From positions 18,099-82,098 of IMG/VR virus record IMGVR_UViG_3300004151_000007: a stretch of 64,000 bases of DNA; one strand, given 5' to 3'. Shown here one piece after another: positions 1-6,997 of the stretch. Source of the stretch: a virus. The position numbers and the translations under genes were made by a program. The notes under the pieces are model-generated. The model saw only the letters and a program-made list of their open reading frames with translations, was not told where the DNA came from and searched no databases. How positions within the stretch are numbered: the stretch's first letter is position 1; each line of letters starts with the position of its first letter.

Positions 1-264
1 CCCGCAATAACCGGCCCTATTCCGGCGAGCGTTGAATTTGGGTTCTCTTGTGATGGTGCTCCGAACGCTAGAAATGCGGATTCATTTATTTGTTCATCTG
101 ATAACATTAATTGCTCCACGGCAATCTTCCTTTATGGCGTTGTGTCAGCATCTCCGATCAGCGCCGCTCCAAGCCGGAGGCGGCGCGACCGATTTCGAGG
201 GTGAGATAGTCGCGGGAAGTCGCTGAAAGTAAATAGGCATTCCCCTATGCTAACAACGCAGTTC
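1..264. other. Non-coding left end of window
   Basis: No convincing gene is visible here; the short frames lack ribosome sites and family features. It holds a GCGCCGC/GCGGCGC hairpin (161-186) without a T-tract and an ATAGG/CCTAT inverted repeat (233-248). A TCCTACG half-site (263-269) runs into the end of the partition gene and resembles the CGTAGGA operators found elsewhere. The region is the 3' flank of the leftward par operon. Confidence 0.4.
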
Positions 265-561
265 CTACGGCTCGATCCCCAAGCGGCATAGTTCGCGTTC
301 CACATACTCGCGAAGCGCGCGCTCGATAACCGCCTTCTTCGTAGATTTACTGCTATTGGAAAGCCATTCAATCTGCATCATGAGCCGTTCTGGCATGGTG
401 ACGTTGGTTTGTTTTCCTAAGTCGTTGCGAACTCCCGGGCGCTGCCACGGGTAGACTTCTTTGCCGGAAGCGCCGGCAATGAACGCCGTTGCCGCAGTGT
501 CGTCGTTTCTGTTGTCTACCGCAGGTTCGCGGCGCGGCACGCCGCCTTTAGGAACGGCCAT
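265..561 (-). CDS. parG: Ribbon-helix-helix centromere-binding protein (ParG-like)
   Basis: A 98-residue protein. Residues about 50-98 fit a ribbon-helix-helix fold: a TNVTMPERL strand, then two helices ending in REYVERELCRLG. The N-terminal half is a basic, disordered tail typical of partner proteins of small ParA ATPases. The ATG at 561 lies inside the end of parA in another frame (14-bp overlap), so the two are translationally coupled. In type Ib partition systems such proteins bind the centromere, repress the par promoter and stimulate ParA. The family is inferred from fold pattern and context; CopG-like regulator is the alternative. Confidence 0.7.
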   Translation of the reverse strand: MAVPKGGVPRREPAVDNRNDDTAATAFIAGASGKEVYPWQRPGVRNDLGKQTNVTMPERLMMQIEWLSNSSKSTKKAVIERALREYVERELCRLGIEP

Positions 562-1252
562 GGACCACATCCTCCTCTTGCTGGGCGAGCGATTGGAAAA
601 CCGCACGATAAAGACGCCGCATCTCGGTGACAGCCTTGGTGTCTCTCTTTTGGACCTCGTGCACAGCGAGGCCTTCGGCCGCGGCGCGGCCATAGGCGGC
701 CCGACCGACCGTCGACACGACATGGTCGAGAGGTAGCCCGGGCACATGCTCACGCATCCAGTCCATGACCTCCCCGGGCGCGGACGCGATGTTCTGGAAC
801 GGGATCCGGTTGATGACGATGACGGGCCGGAGCTTGGGATTGAGCATCCGGGCCGCCTCATACAGCGCTTCCAACTTCGGAAGTTCCCACAGCTCCAGCG
901 GATCAGCCGGCGTGGGAATCAGCAGCGTGTCAGCCAGGGTCACGGCGGCTCGAAGCTCCGGCGAATCCTGAGCGCCGGTGTCGATGATCAGGAGTTCATA
1001 GCGCTTGGCTTGGTCACGCAACTCCGGTCGGATGTCCTTCCCCGTCAGCGCGACGCAAGGGATGGTCGGTGCTTCAGGGTGAAAGTCTTTCCGGGCGCCC
1101 ACAAGCTTCGACACGCTTTCTTGGCGAGGATCAGCGTCCAGAAGCAGAACATCGCGCCCGGCTGTCACCGCTTGTGCGGCCAAATTGAAGGCGTTTGTGG
1201 TTTTACCCGCACCACCTTTCTCGTTCCCAACGACTACAATTTCTGCGGCCAC
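548..1252 (-). CDS. parA: ParA-type partition ATPase
   Basis: A 234-residue deviant-Walker ATPase. The P-loop KGGAGKT is at residues 12-18, the A-prime motif LLLDADPRQ about residue 36 and the Walker-B-like LLIIDTG about residue 80. The GTG start at 1252 was chosen because GGAGGAGG lies just upstream and the P-loop then sits at the usual place; upstream codons add only an atypical extension. The short length without an N-terminal HTH is that of type Ib ParA proteins, which pair with ribbon-helix-helix partners such as the gene that follows. Role: segregation of the plasmid prophage at cell division. It diverges from repA across a regulatory region. Confidence 0.88.
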   Translation of the reverse strand: MAAEIVVVGNEKGGAGKTTNAFNLAAQAVTAGRDVLLLDADPRQESVSKLVGARKDFHPEAPTIPCVALTGKDIRPELRDQAKRYELLIIDTGAQDSPELRAAVTLADTLLIPTPADPLELWELPKLEALYEAARMLNPKLRPVIVINRIPFQNIASAPGEVMDWMREHVPGLPLDHVVSTVGRAAYGRAAAEGLAVHEVQKRDTKAVTEMRRLYRAVFQSLAQQEEDVVHGRS

Positions 1253-1283
1253 TATCAGACCTCCTCCAGTTGAACCCACACGA

Positions 1284-1326
1284 TACCTCATTATGACCAT
1301 AGAGGTAAATAGCTAGGTAGGTAGGT
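1284..1326. promoter_or_regulatory. parA/repA intergenic repeats: inverted repeat plus TAGGTA array
   Basis: TACCTC (1284-1289) and GAGGTA (1302-1307) form an inverted repeat. It is followed by a tetranucleotide array TAGCTAGGTAGGTAGGT (1310-1326). This lies just upstream of parA and is one of seven such arrays in the window. Ribbon-helix-helix partition proteins bind short tandem repeats near their own promoter, so this is a candidate parG operator or centromere. No binding data exist. Confidence 0.5.
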
Positions 1327-1365
1327 GTCGCATCGCATGAGGAGCTTGCGACCGGAAGGACAGAG

Positions 1366-1445
1366 TCGGTATAACGCGAACCTGAGGTCGGAACATCACG
1401 AACCTATTCCCGCCCCGCGCTGCGGAGTCGGTACATCGCGAACTT
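1366..1445 (+). repeat. Three degenerate iterons upstream of repA
   Basis: Three 18-bp copies (1366-1383, 1388-1405, 1428-1445) match the canonical iteron TCGGTATTTCGCGAACCT of the downstream origin with 2-6 differences each. They lie directly before the repA start codon. Weak iterons at an initiator promoter usually mediate autorepression by the initiator. Confidence 0.75.
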
Positions 1446-1459
1446 CAGCGGAGTGGAGC

Positions 1460-2320
1460 ATGACTACGGAACAGCAGGTGGACCTCTTTCTGGACAGCGT
1501 GGTCAACACGCCGTTGCGACAGGATCGCGCTCTGTTGGAGTTCCCGTTCTTCAGCTTGGAGAAGCGACCGCGAATGACGCCGATGGAGTTCTGTGACGGC
1601 AAGGTCTCTATCCGCATCGAGCCTGGAGCCAAGGGCGTCGCGACGATATGGGACAAGGACGTGATGATCTACGTCGTCAGCCTCCTCAATGACCGCCTGG
1701 AGCGTGGTGCGCCAGTCGACAGGAAAGTCCAATTCGCGGCGCATGATCTGCTGAAAGTCACGGGCCGTGGCACCGGCAAGCGGGCCTATGAACTGCTGTT
1801 GGACGCGCTGGACAGGCTGCGAAGCACGCATATCAAGACGACGATCGAAGCCGCAGATCAGCGCGAGCGCCGAGGCTTCGGTTGGATCGAAACCTACCGG
1901 GTGGTGGAGCGGGACACTCGGGTCGGCAAGCGGGTCATGACTGCTATTGAAGTTACCCTCAACGAGTGGATGTTCAGGGCTCTGGTGGAAGAGCGTCGCA
2001 TCCTGGCTATCAGCCGCGATTATTTCGGCCTCACTGGCGGCCTGGAACGGCGGCTGTACGAGCTGGCGCGTAAACACCTCGGCAACCAGCAAGAATGGAC
2101 CATTGGGCTCGGCAAACTGGCCGACAAGGTCGGCACCGCGCGACCGTTGAAGCTCTTCGCGAGCGACCTGCGCCGGATCATCGAAGCCGACAACCTGCCG
2201 ACATACCGAATCAGCCTTATCACTCCGATCGGCCGACGCAACATCCTAGACCGCGCGACAGTCCTGTTCGAGCCGCGCGTCGCTAGAGAACCGCATACGC
2301 ACGTACGTCAAGTGAAGTAG
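1460..2320 (+). CDS. repA: Replication initiator protein, RepA/RPA family
   Basis: A 286-residue plasmid-type initiator. The pattern FPFFSLEKRPR (about residue 28), a region on growth conditions of the first winged helix (MIYVVSLLNDRL, about 70) and RDYFGLTGGLERRLYELARKH (about 180) are typical of the RPA replication initiator family of alphaproteobacterial plasmids and phage-plasmids. ATG 1460 was chosen because GGAGTGGAG precedes it; the frame is open further upstream, but that stretch is occupied by iterons. It is flanked by three weak iterons (5') and four perfect ones (3'), so it should bind both, initiating replication and limiting its own expression. Confidence 0.82.
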   Translation: MTTEQQVDLFLDSVVNTPLRQDRALLEFPFFSLEKRPRMTPMEFCDGKVSIRIEPGAKGVATIWDKDVMIYVVSLLNDRLERGAPVDRKVQFAAHDLLKVTGRGTGKRAYELLLDALDRLRSTHIKTTIEAADQRERRGFGWIETYRVVERDTRVGKRVMTAIEVTLNEWMFRALVEERRILAISRDYFGLTGGLERRLYELARKHLGNQQEWTIGLGKLADKVGTARPLKLFASDLRRIIEADNLPTYRISLITPIGRRNILDRATVLFEPRVAREPHTHVRQVK

Positions 2321-2362
2321 TTCACACATCAGATTTCTAAACAGCGACAAGCCGTCCTGCTC

Positions 2363-2379
2363 TGTGGATATGTGGATTA
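2363..2379 (+). promoter_or_regulatory. Pair of DnaA boxes
   Basis: TGTGGATAT (2363-2371) and TGTGGATTA (2371-2379) each match the DnaA box complement TGTGGATAA at 8 of 9 bases. They abut the iteron array, as in iteron-controlled plasmid origins. Confidence 0.6.
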
Positions 2380-2381
2380 GA

Positions 2382-2467
2382 TCGGTATTTCGCGAACCTA
2401 CCGTCGGTATTTCGCGAACCTCAAGGATCGGTATTTCGCGAACCTACCGTCGGTATTTCGCGAACCT
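2382..2467 (+). repeat. Origin iterons (four perfect 18-bp direct repeats)
   Basis: TCGGTATTTCGCGAACCT occurs without mismatch at 2382-2399, 2404-2421, 2428-2445 and 2450-2467. The starts are 22, 24 and 22 bp apart, about two helical turns, which places initiator monomers on one face. This is the likely origin of replication, bound by the RepA encoded immediately upstream. Confidence 0.88.
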
Positions 2468-2768
2468 CAAACCATCATAACATGCTGGAAATATGGATGT
2501 TTTCAGCCCTGTAACTTTCTAACAAGAGAATCTAACTTTCTAACGCCTGCCGCTCCATTGTTGCGTGGATTACATTCCTGTAATAACTTAGGCACCTAAG
2601 GATGTGCTGCTGTGTCGCAGGGCATTGCGATACGCGGGTGGGGTGAACCCGATGCACGCGTCGGATTTCGCAACACATTTTAACTATGACGAAACAACCT
2701 GCCGCCTATAGGATAATCCCACGCATCCCAATGGGTCAGATTGGACATCAAGGCGGTGGGGGTATCGG
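2468..2768. other. AT-rich non-coding part of the origin
   Basis: No gene is evident. The first 130 bp are notably AT-rich against a GC-rich background and contain a direct repeat TAACTTTCTAAC (2512-2523 and 2533-2544). This suits a DNA unwinding element next to the iterons. The remainder (2600-2768) shows nothing distinctive. Confidence 0.5.
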
Positions 2769-3098
2769 GTGGTGGTCGAGCGGCTGTGGGACAAGTGGAA
2801 GATATTGCAGGCGCGCACCGATGCGCTGGCCAGCGTGGTTCAGGTGCCAGCAGAAGACTCTGCACACCACGACAAAGTGTTCATGGAACTCGTAGAGATT
2901 GAAGAGGAACTCGAATCCCACCTTCAGTCATGCCCGGATGGACGACTGACCGCTTGCATACGCATATCAATCGCCCTGCGCCACGCTCGCGTAGCAGGCG
3001 AGGAAAGCGAGCGACATTGGCTGCTCGTGGCTGATGCTCTCGTCGATCTGTCACGGCCTGAAATTGATCCCGGCAAGGCGCAGGCCGGTTCAATCTAA
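2769..3098 (+). CDS. Hypothetical protein
   Basis: A predicted 109-residue, helix-rich acidic protein with a charged EIEEELESHL stretch about residue 45. No family recognised. The start is uncertain: GTG codons at 2769-2774 follow a GGCGGTGGGGG stretch but no clear ribosome site. It converges on the AlpA-like gene with a 4-bp tail overlap. It follows the origin and could be a copy-control or maintenance protein, but nothing in the sequence proves this. Confidence 0.5.
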   Translation: MVVERLWDKWKILQARTDALASVVQVPAEDSAHHDKVFMELVEIEEELESHLQSCPDGRLTACIRISIALRHARVAGEESERHWLLVADALVDLSRPEIDPGKAQAGSI

Positions 3099-3289
3099 TC
3101 GCCCGTGTGCGGCGCCTTCCTCTCTTCCATCCACGCATCCAGGTCCGCAACATCATACCGCTTGCTGCGTCCAATCTTGGCGCTGAGAGGCCCCTCACCA
3201 CGGGTCTCCAGGTGGCGCAGATGCCGCTCCGATAGGCCGATGTACCTCGCGGCCTCGCGCTGATTGAGATACCTGGGCTTGGCCATCAT
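3095..3289 (-). CDS. AlpA/excisionase-like HTH protein
   Basis: A 64-residue winged-HTH protein of the AlpA/MerR-like class. LNQREAARYIGLSERHLRHLE (residues about 8-28) is the recognition helix region, followed by the wing KIGRSKRYDVADLDAWM. Such proteins act as small transcription factors or recombination directionality factors. The array of TAGCTAGGT/ACCTAGC repeats 30-60 bp upstream of the start is a possible autoregulatory site. A second protein of the same class is encoded at 16702-16911. Confidence 0.75.
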   Translation of the reverse strand: MMAKPRYLNQREAARYIGLSERHLRHLETRGEGPLSAKIGRSKRYDVADLDAWMEERKAPHTGD

Positions 3290-3315
3290 AGATCCTTCGA
3301 ACTGATAGGATTGCA

Positions 3316-3350
3316 GGTAACTAGCTAGGTCGCTACCAACCTACCTAGCG
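3316..3350. repeat. TAGGTA-type array with inverted repeat
   Basis: The array contains GCTAGGT (3324-3330) and its reverse complement ACCTAGC (3343-3349). They lie in a run of TAG[CG]TA/TACC[TA] units upstream of the leftward HTH gene. It is the second of seven dispersed arrays. Confidence 0.55.
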
Positions 3351-3386
3351 GACTGGACGGCATCAGCCCTGTTGGTAAACGTGGCG

Positions 3387-4055
3387 TCAGCTTTCGTGCT
3401 GAATTTCTTCAGACAATTCTATTGAGGCCGATCCATAAGGACAAAGATCAAAGTATATCTCTGCTATTGATTTGTCATTTGGAAAGCTCCAGCGCAAGTT
3501 AGGGTCTTCCGCAACAACTTTTTCACGCGGAACCTTCTTCGCTTCGACAATTTTCCCATGCAGATATTCTCTATCCTGCCGTCTCAGGTAGTAATTAGCG
3601 ATAATCACATGGCGACCCACCGGACAGGCTTTGCCGCTGAAACGCGCGGCATATGCATATCGGAGCACGCGTCGCGTGCCGTCGCGGATTGCGGCCAGCT
3701 CGCCGGGTGTAGCATTCAGCGTCAACGCCCCCCAATCTGCGTCTGGATAGTGGCGACGTAAAATGTCGACCACCTTCAGGACCACCTGCTTTTGGACCTC
3801 GGCGAAGGAGCCATTCTCGATCAACCCGCCACGGTGCCCTTCCACGTCAGTCAACGTGGCGACCCACACCCCACGAGCCCCCTGGACCTCCCTGACAATC
3901 CGGCCACAGGGGCGGCCGTCGAGCGTAATGTCGGGAGAGGCAACCGAAATACCGAGGCGAGCCGACACCGTGCGGGTGTTGATCGGGCCAATCGGCAGGG
4001 TGCCAGTCTTGACCGCAGCACCTGATTCCGTGGGAGTCGGTACGGTTGCCAGCAT
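3387..4055 (-). CDS. Hypothetical protein in the leftward lysogeny operon
   Basis: A 222-residue soluble protein; no family recognised. The central part (ALTLNATPGELAAIRDG, ARRFSGK-like basic patches) and C-terminal acidic LSEEIQHES carry no motif I can assign. The ATG at 4055 is preceded by AAAGGAAAG. The large palindromic operator at 4111-4147 lies about 55 bp upstream, so transcription is probably under the phage repressor. The gene sits between two DNA-binding regulators, suggesting a role in the lysogenic state. Confidence 0.6.
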   Translation of the reverse strand: MLATVPTPTESGAAVKTGTLPIGPINTRTVSARLGISVASPDITLDGRPCGRIVREVQGARGVWVATLTDVEGHRGGLIENGSFAEVQKQVVLKVVDILRRHYPDADWGALTLNATPGELAAIRDGTRRVLRYAYAARFSGKACPVGRHVIIANYYLRRQDREYLHGKIVEAKKVPREKVVAEDPNLRWSFPNDKSIAEIYFDLCPYGSASIELSEEIQHES

Positions 4056-4110
4056 TGTCTTTCCTTTGTCTGGCGTGGGCGATTTCTAGCCCGACAGACT
4101 ACGAGGAAGG

Positions 4111-4147
4111 CGTAGGATCAACAATAGTGATATTGTAAAATCCTACG
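4111..4147. promoter_or_regulatory. Repressor operator, long inverted repeat
   Basis: CGTAGGAT (4111-4118) and ATCCTACG (4140-4147) are perfect complements. Inside them is a second pair, ACAATA (4121-4126) and TATTGT (4131-4136). TAAAAT (4136-4141) is a good -10 element reading rightwards and would place +1 at 4148, the first base of an ATG. The same half-sites occur at 5041, 17258, 17413 and 29214, so this is the best candidate for the main CI-like operator. Confidence 0.65.
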
Positions 4148-4300
4148 ATGATGGCCGAAAGAAAACGCCTGGGGGGTCAGCCTGGGGTTAACAACATTGT
4201 GAAAATGTCGCGGCAGATGGTGGAACAGAAACAGAACGACAGAAAATTTCTACGCAAGAGTGACAGCCAGTACCTTGCAGATCTCCACCGAATCGCGTGA
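4148..4300 (+). CDS. Small basic ORF at the main operator, possibly leaderless
   Basis: A predicted 50-residue, Lys/Arg-rich protein (begins MMAERKRLGGQPG, ends DLHRIA). It has no Shine-Dalgarno sequence, but TAAAAT at 4136-4141 would start an mRNA at or next to its ATG. It overlaps the 3' end of the repressor gene on the other strand by 51 bp. The position, opposite the repressor and beside its operator, is where a Cro-like or antirepressor peptide would be expected. No homology is recognised, and it may be fortuitous. Confidence 0.35.
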   Translation: MMAERKRLGGQPGVNNIVKMSRQMVEQKQNDRKFLRKSDSQYLADLHRIA

Positions 4301-4918
4301 GAAGTCCTCCGGATCGCGCCCGCTCTCAGCGAGCACAGAGGCGGTTCCGTTAGTCAACCCGACCAGATCGCCAATGGCCGCAATCCGCTTGTCCTTCAGC
4401 ACAACAACGATGTCGCCAGGTCGCGGCGGCTGAGACAAGCTGATGTACGCAAGGTCGCCAGGGCGTAGGCGGCCCGAGTGGCGGGTGATCCACACCGCGA
4501 CCAGAGGTCCAGCGGCTGGCAGATGGGTCGGCCGTAGAGCGGCCTCCCTCGCCATGGCAGGCTCAATCTGGTCGGTTTCACGAAACAGGGGAACATCGCG
4601 CGGGGCTTCCTCCAGGTGGGTCGGCCGGTTCGCAATCCCAAAGGTTCGTGTCCGCGCCAGTGAGGTCCGCGCGCTCATCAACGCCGGGGGAGGGGCTGGC
4701 TCGTCCGGAAACCGCAGAACCTCCTCCCGTACACCAAGCACAACGGCCAGCGCCTCGCGGGTATCTCTTGGCAGGTAACGCGGTGTCTTTCGGTGAACGA
4801 ACTGGTGCAGATAGGCGGCGTTGCGACCGATCGCTCGGCTAACCCCATTGAGAGTAAGGCCCAGCTCCTGCACGCGGTCGAGCACGAGCTGACGCTGGGG
4901 CTCCAGCGGCTGCGACAT
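4250..4918 (-). CDS. CI-like phage repressor (XRE HTH, S24-like C-terminus)
   Basis: A 222-residue repressor. Residues about 8-60 form an XRE-type HTH (LTLNGVSRAIGRNAAYLHQF). Residues about 130-215 look like the LexA/S24 fold (LRPGDLAYISL, RPGDIVVVLKDKR). The usual GDSM serine box is not visible; TRHSGRLRPGD stands in its place, so RecA-stimulated self-cleavage may be lost. The start at 4918 follows AGGA at 8 nt; a longer in-frame start is less likely. Operators with CGTAGGA half-sites flank the gene (4111-4147, 5041-5050). Role: maintenance of lysogeny. Confidence 0.78.
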   Translation of the reverse strand: MSQPLEPQRQLVLDRVQELGLTLNGVSRAIGRNAAYLHQFVHRKTPRYLPRDTREALAVVLGVREEVLRFPDEPAPPPALMSARTSLARTRTFGIANRPTHLEEAPRDVPLFRETDQIEPAMAREAALRPTHLPAAGPLVAVWITRHSGRLRPGDLAYISLSQPPRPGDIVVVLKDKRIAAIGDLVGLTNGTASVLAESGRDPEDFSRDSVEICKVLAVTLA

Positions 4919-5015
4919 TCGTTCATCCTGTCTGTTTGGCCCCTGTAGGAGCGTCTCAATACATGGTTCCGAAGGTATTTCCAATCGAGGGTCGCCGCAA
5001 CCCATAGGAACGGGC

Positions 5016-5050
5016 TTGTCGGCACGCCTAGCGTGGGGTAATCCTACGAT
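5016..5050 (+). promoter_or_regulatory. Early rightward promoter with repressor half-site
   Basis: TTGTCG (5016-5021), a 17-bp spacer and TAATCC (5039-5044) form a sigma70-like promoter. ATCCTACGAT (5041-5050) overlaps the -10 and matches the CGTAGGAT operator half-site, so repressor binding would block it. The start codon at 5053 is at most a few bases from +1, giving a nearly leaderless early mRNA. Confidence 0.55.
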
Positions 5051-5052
5051 CC

Positions 5053-5454
5053 ATGACGAACCTATGCAAAAGAGTTGAGGTGTTCCTACGGGAGTACCCT
5101 ATGTCCCCGACGAAATTCGGAAGGTTGGCCCTCAAGGATCCGGCCTTCGTCTTCCAACTCCGCACCGGTCGGAAGCTGCGCGCGGCGACCGAAGCGGCGG
5201 TGCTGGCATGGATGGACAAATACGAGCGGCAGGCACGCGAGACGCCGGCGCGAGCCGTCGTTGATGACGCCACCCGCATTCTGGTGGTGCAGCCGAACGG
5301 CACCACCCCACCTTCATTGTGCGTCTATGGCGATCGCGAGCCGCAGGTTGTCCTGCTGACGCCTTACCGCGCGCTGGAACTGGCTGGAGACCTGATGCAG
5401 GCCGCGGTGTCGGTGCTGACGCTAAGGACGGTTGGAACGGAGGCGGTGGGATGA
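5053..5454 (+). CDS. Cro-like small DNA-binding protein, first early gene
   Basis: A 133-residue protein. The N-terminal 50 residues (VEVFLREYPMSPTKFGRLAL then DPAFVFQLRTGRKLR) match a small HTH family common in alphaproteobacteria and their phages. The C-terminal half (VVQPNGTTPPSLCVYGD) is of unknown role. It is the first gene of the rightward early operon, divergent from the repressor and directly behind a repressor-controlled promoter, the position of a Cro protein. It overlaps the next gene by 4 bp (ATGA). Confidence 0.6.
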   Translation: MTNLCKRVEVFLREYPMSPTKFGRLALKDPAFVFQLRTGRKLRAATEAAVLAWMDKYERQARETPARAVVDDATRILVVQPNGTTPPSLCVYGDREPQVVLLTPYRALELAGDLMQAAVSVLTLRTVGTEAVG

Positions 5455-5831
5455 TCCGCTTCGAGCTGGACGAGCCTACACCACTTCTGAATGTCGTGCT
5501 CCGCATGCACTGGTCGAAGCGCCGGAAACTTGCCGCGCGCTTTGCGTGGTTGATCCGGGCCGCGACCTCCGGACAGCGGCCGGAGAAACCGTACGGTCGC
5601 GCGAAGGTGCGGATCGAGCGGCATTCGACCCGCACGCCTGACTATGACGGCATGGTTGGCGGCGCTAAGCAAGTCATCGACTGCCTACTTCCGCTCTCCG
5701 TTCGGCACCCGCACGGTCTCGGCCTCGTTGCCGACGACAGCCCCTCCTGCCTGGAGCTGGAGGTGGTGGCGGTGAAGGCCGCGGACCGGCGCGCGCAGAA
5801 GACCGTGATCGTCATCGAGGAGGTGGCCTGA
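5451..5831 (+). CDS. RusA-like Holliday junction resolvase
   Basis: A 126-residue protein with the RusA layout. A conserved acidic cluster TPDYDGMVGGAKQVIDCLLP lies about residues 63-82 and a late VADDSP about residue 97. These are the acidic residues that bind Mg in RusA-type endodeoxyribonucleases. Phage RusA proteins resolve Holliday junctions and replication intermediates before packaging. ATG 5451 overlaps the previous stop. The first conserved positions are slightly unusual (DYDG rather than DxDN), so activity is likely but not certain. Confidence 0.65.
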   Translation: MIRFELDEPTPLLNVVLRMHWSKRRKLAARFAWLIRAATSGQRPEKPYGRAKVRIERHSTRTPDYDGMVGGAKQVIDCLLPLSVRHPHGLGLVADDSPSCLELEVVAVKAADRRAQKTVIVIEEVA

Positions 5832-5893
5832 AGCGGTCTCTCCAGCGCTGGCAATCCCAGTGCTCATATCAACTTTGATGCCAGGAAAACGTT

Positions 5894-6997
5894 ATGAGCC
5901 GCGCTCAACCCATTGCTGTTGTCTCGGTTTCGGGCGGAAAAGACAGCACCGCGACGGCCCTCCGCGCCATTGAAGAATATGGTCAAGAACGCTGCCGCTT
6001 CGTTTTTGCGGATACTGGACATGAACATGAAATAACGCTTGATTACCTGTTAAATTACCTGCCGCTCTGGTTGAACGCTCGGATCGACGTGGTGAAGGCC
6101 GACTTCGCCAACGACATCGCCCGCAAGCGCGTCTATGTCGCCGAGAAATGGCCCGGCAAGCTGGTCAACGGCAAGTCGGGCAAGTGGGTGCGTCTGGGGG
6201 CGGTCGAGGAAGACGATCTGGAGCCGCCGCCCCCGGTCAACCCCTATCTTGGCTCCGTGATAGGGGGGTGGGTCTGGTCGGCGGCCCTCCGGCCGATGTC
6301 GGCCGACGAAGCTGCGGAGGTCGTGGCTCGCGCCCTGGAGGTTCTGCACCCGACGGGCGTCCCCTTCCTCGATCTTTGCCTTTGGAAGGGCCGCTTCCCG
6401 TCGCGGAAGGCTCAATTCTGCACGCAGCACCTCAAGCGCTACCCGCTTGACGACTACATGGTCGACCTGATCCGGCAGGGTCATCGACTGGAGAGCTGGC
6501 AGGGTGTTCGCCGAGACGAAAGCGAGGCGAGGCGCAACGCCGCCGCGCGCGAATGGACACCCGAGGGATGGGAGATCGTCCGGCCGATCGTCGACTGGAC
6601 CGCTCAACAGACGGTCGATTTCATCCGGGCGCGCGGGGTCAAGCTGAACCGCCTGTATTCGCTGGGGTGTTCCAGGGTCGGCTGTATGCTCTGCATCAAT
6701 TCAGGCAAGGGCGAAATCGCCAACGCGGCCGCTCGCTGGCCTGAACACATCGACCGCATCCGCAAAATGGAGCGGCTGGTCGGGCAGGCCAGCAAGCGGG
6801 GCTTCTCGACCCTGCTCCACCACGCTGATGGCGAAGGCGGCGACGCTGCCCACGCGTACCGCTATTGCAACATCGACGCGATGGTCGATTGGGCGCTGAC
6901 CAGCCGGGGGGGGGCGCCAGTACGACCTGCTGAAGGCAGCTCCACCTCCGACATGCTCAAGCGTCTATGGGCTCTGCGAGTGAGGGACCAGGCATGA
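5894..6997 (+). CDS. PP-loop ATPase, PAPS-reductase-like
   Basis: A 367-residue protein of the adenine nucleotide alpha-hydrolase superfamily. The PP-loop SGGKDST is at residues 14-20, followed by FVFADTGHEHEITLDYL. The C-terminal part has a Cys cluster (LGCSRVGCMLCINSGKG) that could bind Fe-S or zinc. Phage members of the phosphoadenosine phosphosulfate reductase family are common; some resemble DndC, the sulfur-activating enzyme of DNA phosphorothioation. The gene is coupled by ATGA to a DNA methyltransferase, which suits a role in DNA modification, but sulfur assimilation cannot be excluded. Confidence 0.75.
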   Translation: MSRAQPIAVVSVSGGKDSTATALRAIEEYGQERCRFVFADTGHEHEITLDYLLNYLPLWLNARIDVVKADFANDIARKRVYVAEKWPGKLVNGKSGKWVRLGAVEEDDLEPPPPVNPYLGSVIGGWVWSAALRPMSADEAAEVVARALEVLHPTGVPFLDLCLWKGRFPSRKAQFCTQHLKRYPLDDYMVDLIRQGHRLESWQGVRRDESEARRNAAAREWTPEGWEIVRPIVDWTAQQTVDFIRARGVKLNRLYSLGCSRVGCMLCINSGKGEIANAAARWPEHIDRIRKMERLVGQASKRGFSTLLHHADGEGGDAAHAYRYCNIDAMVDWALTSRGGAPVRPAEGSSTSDMLKRLWALRVRDQA

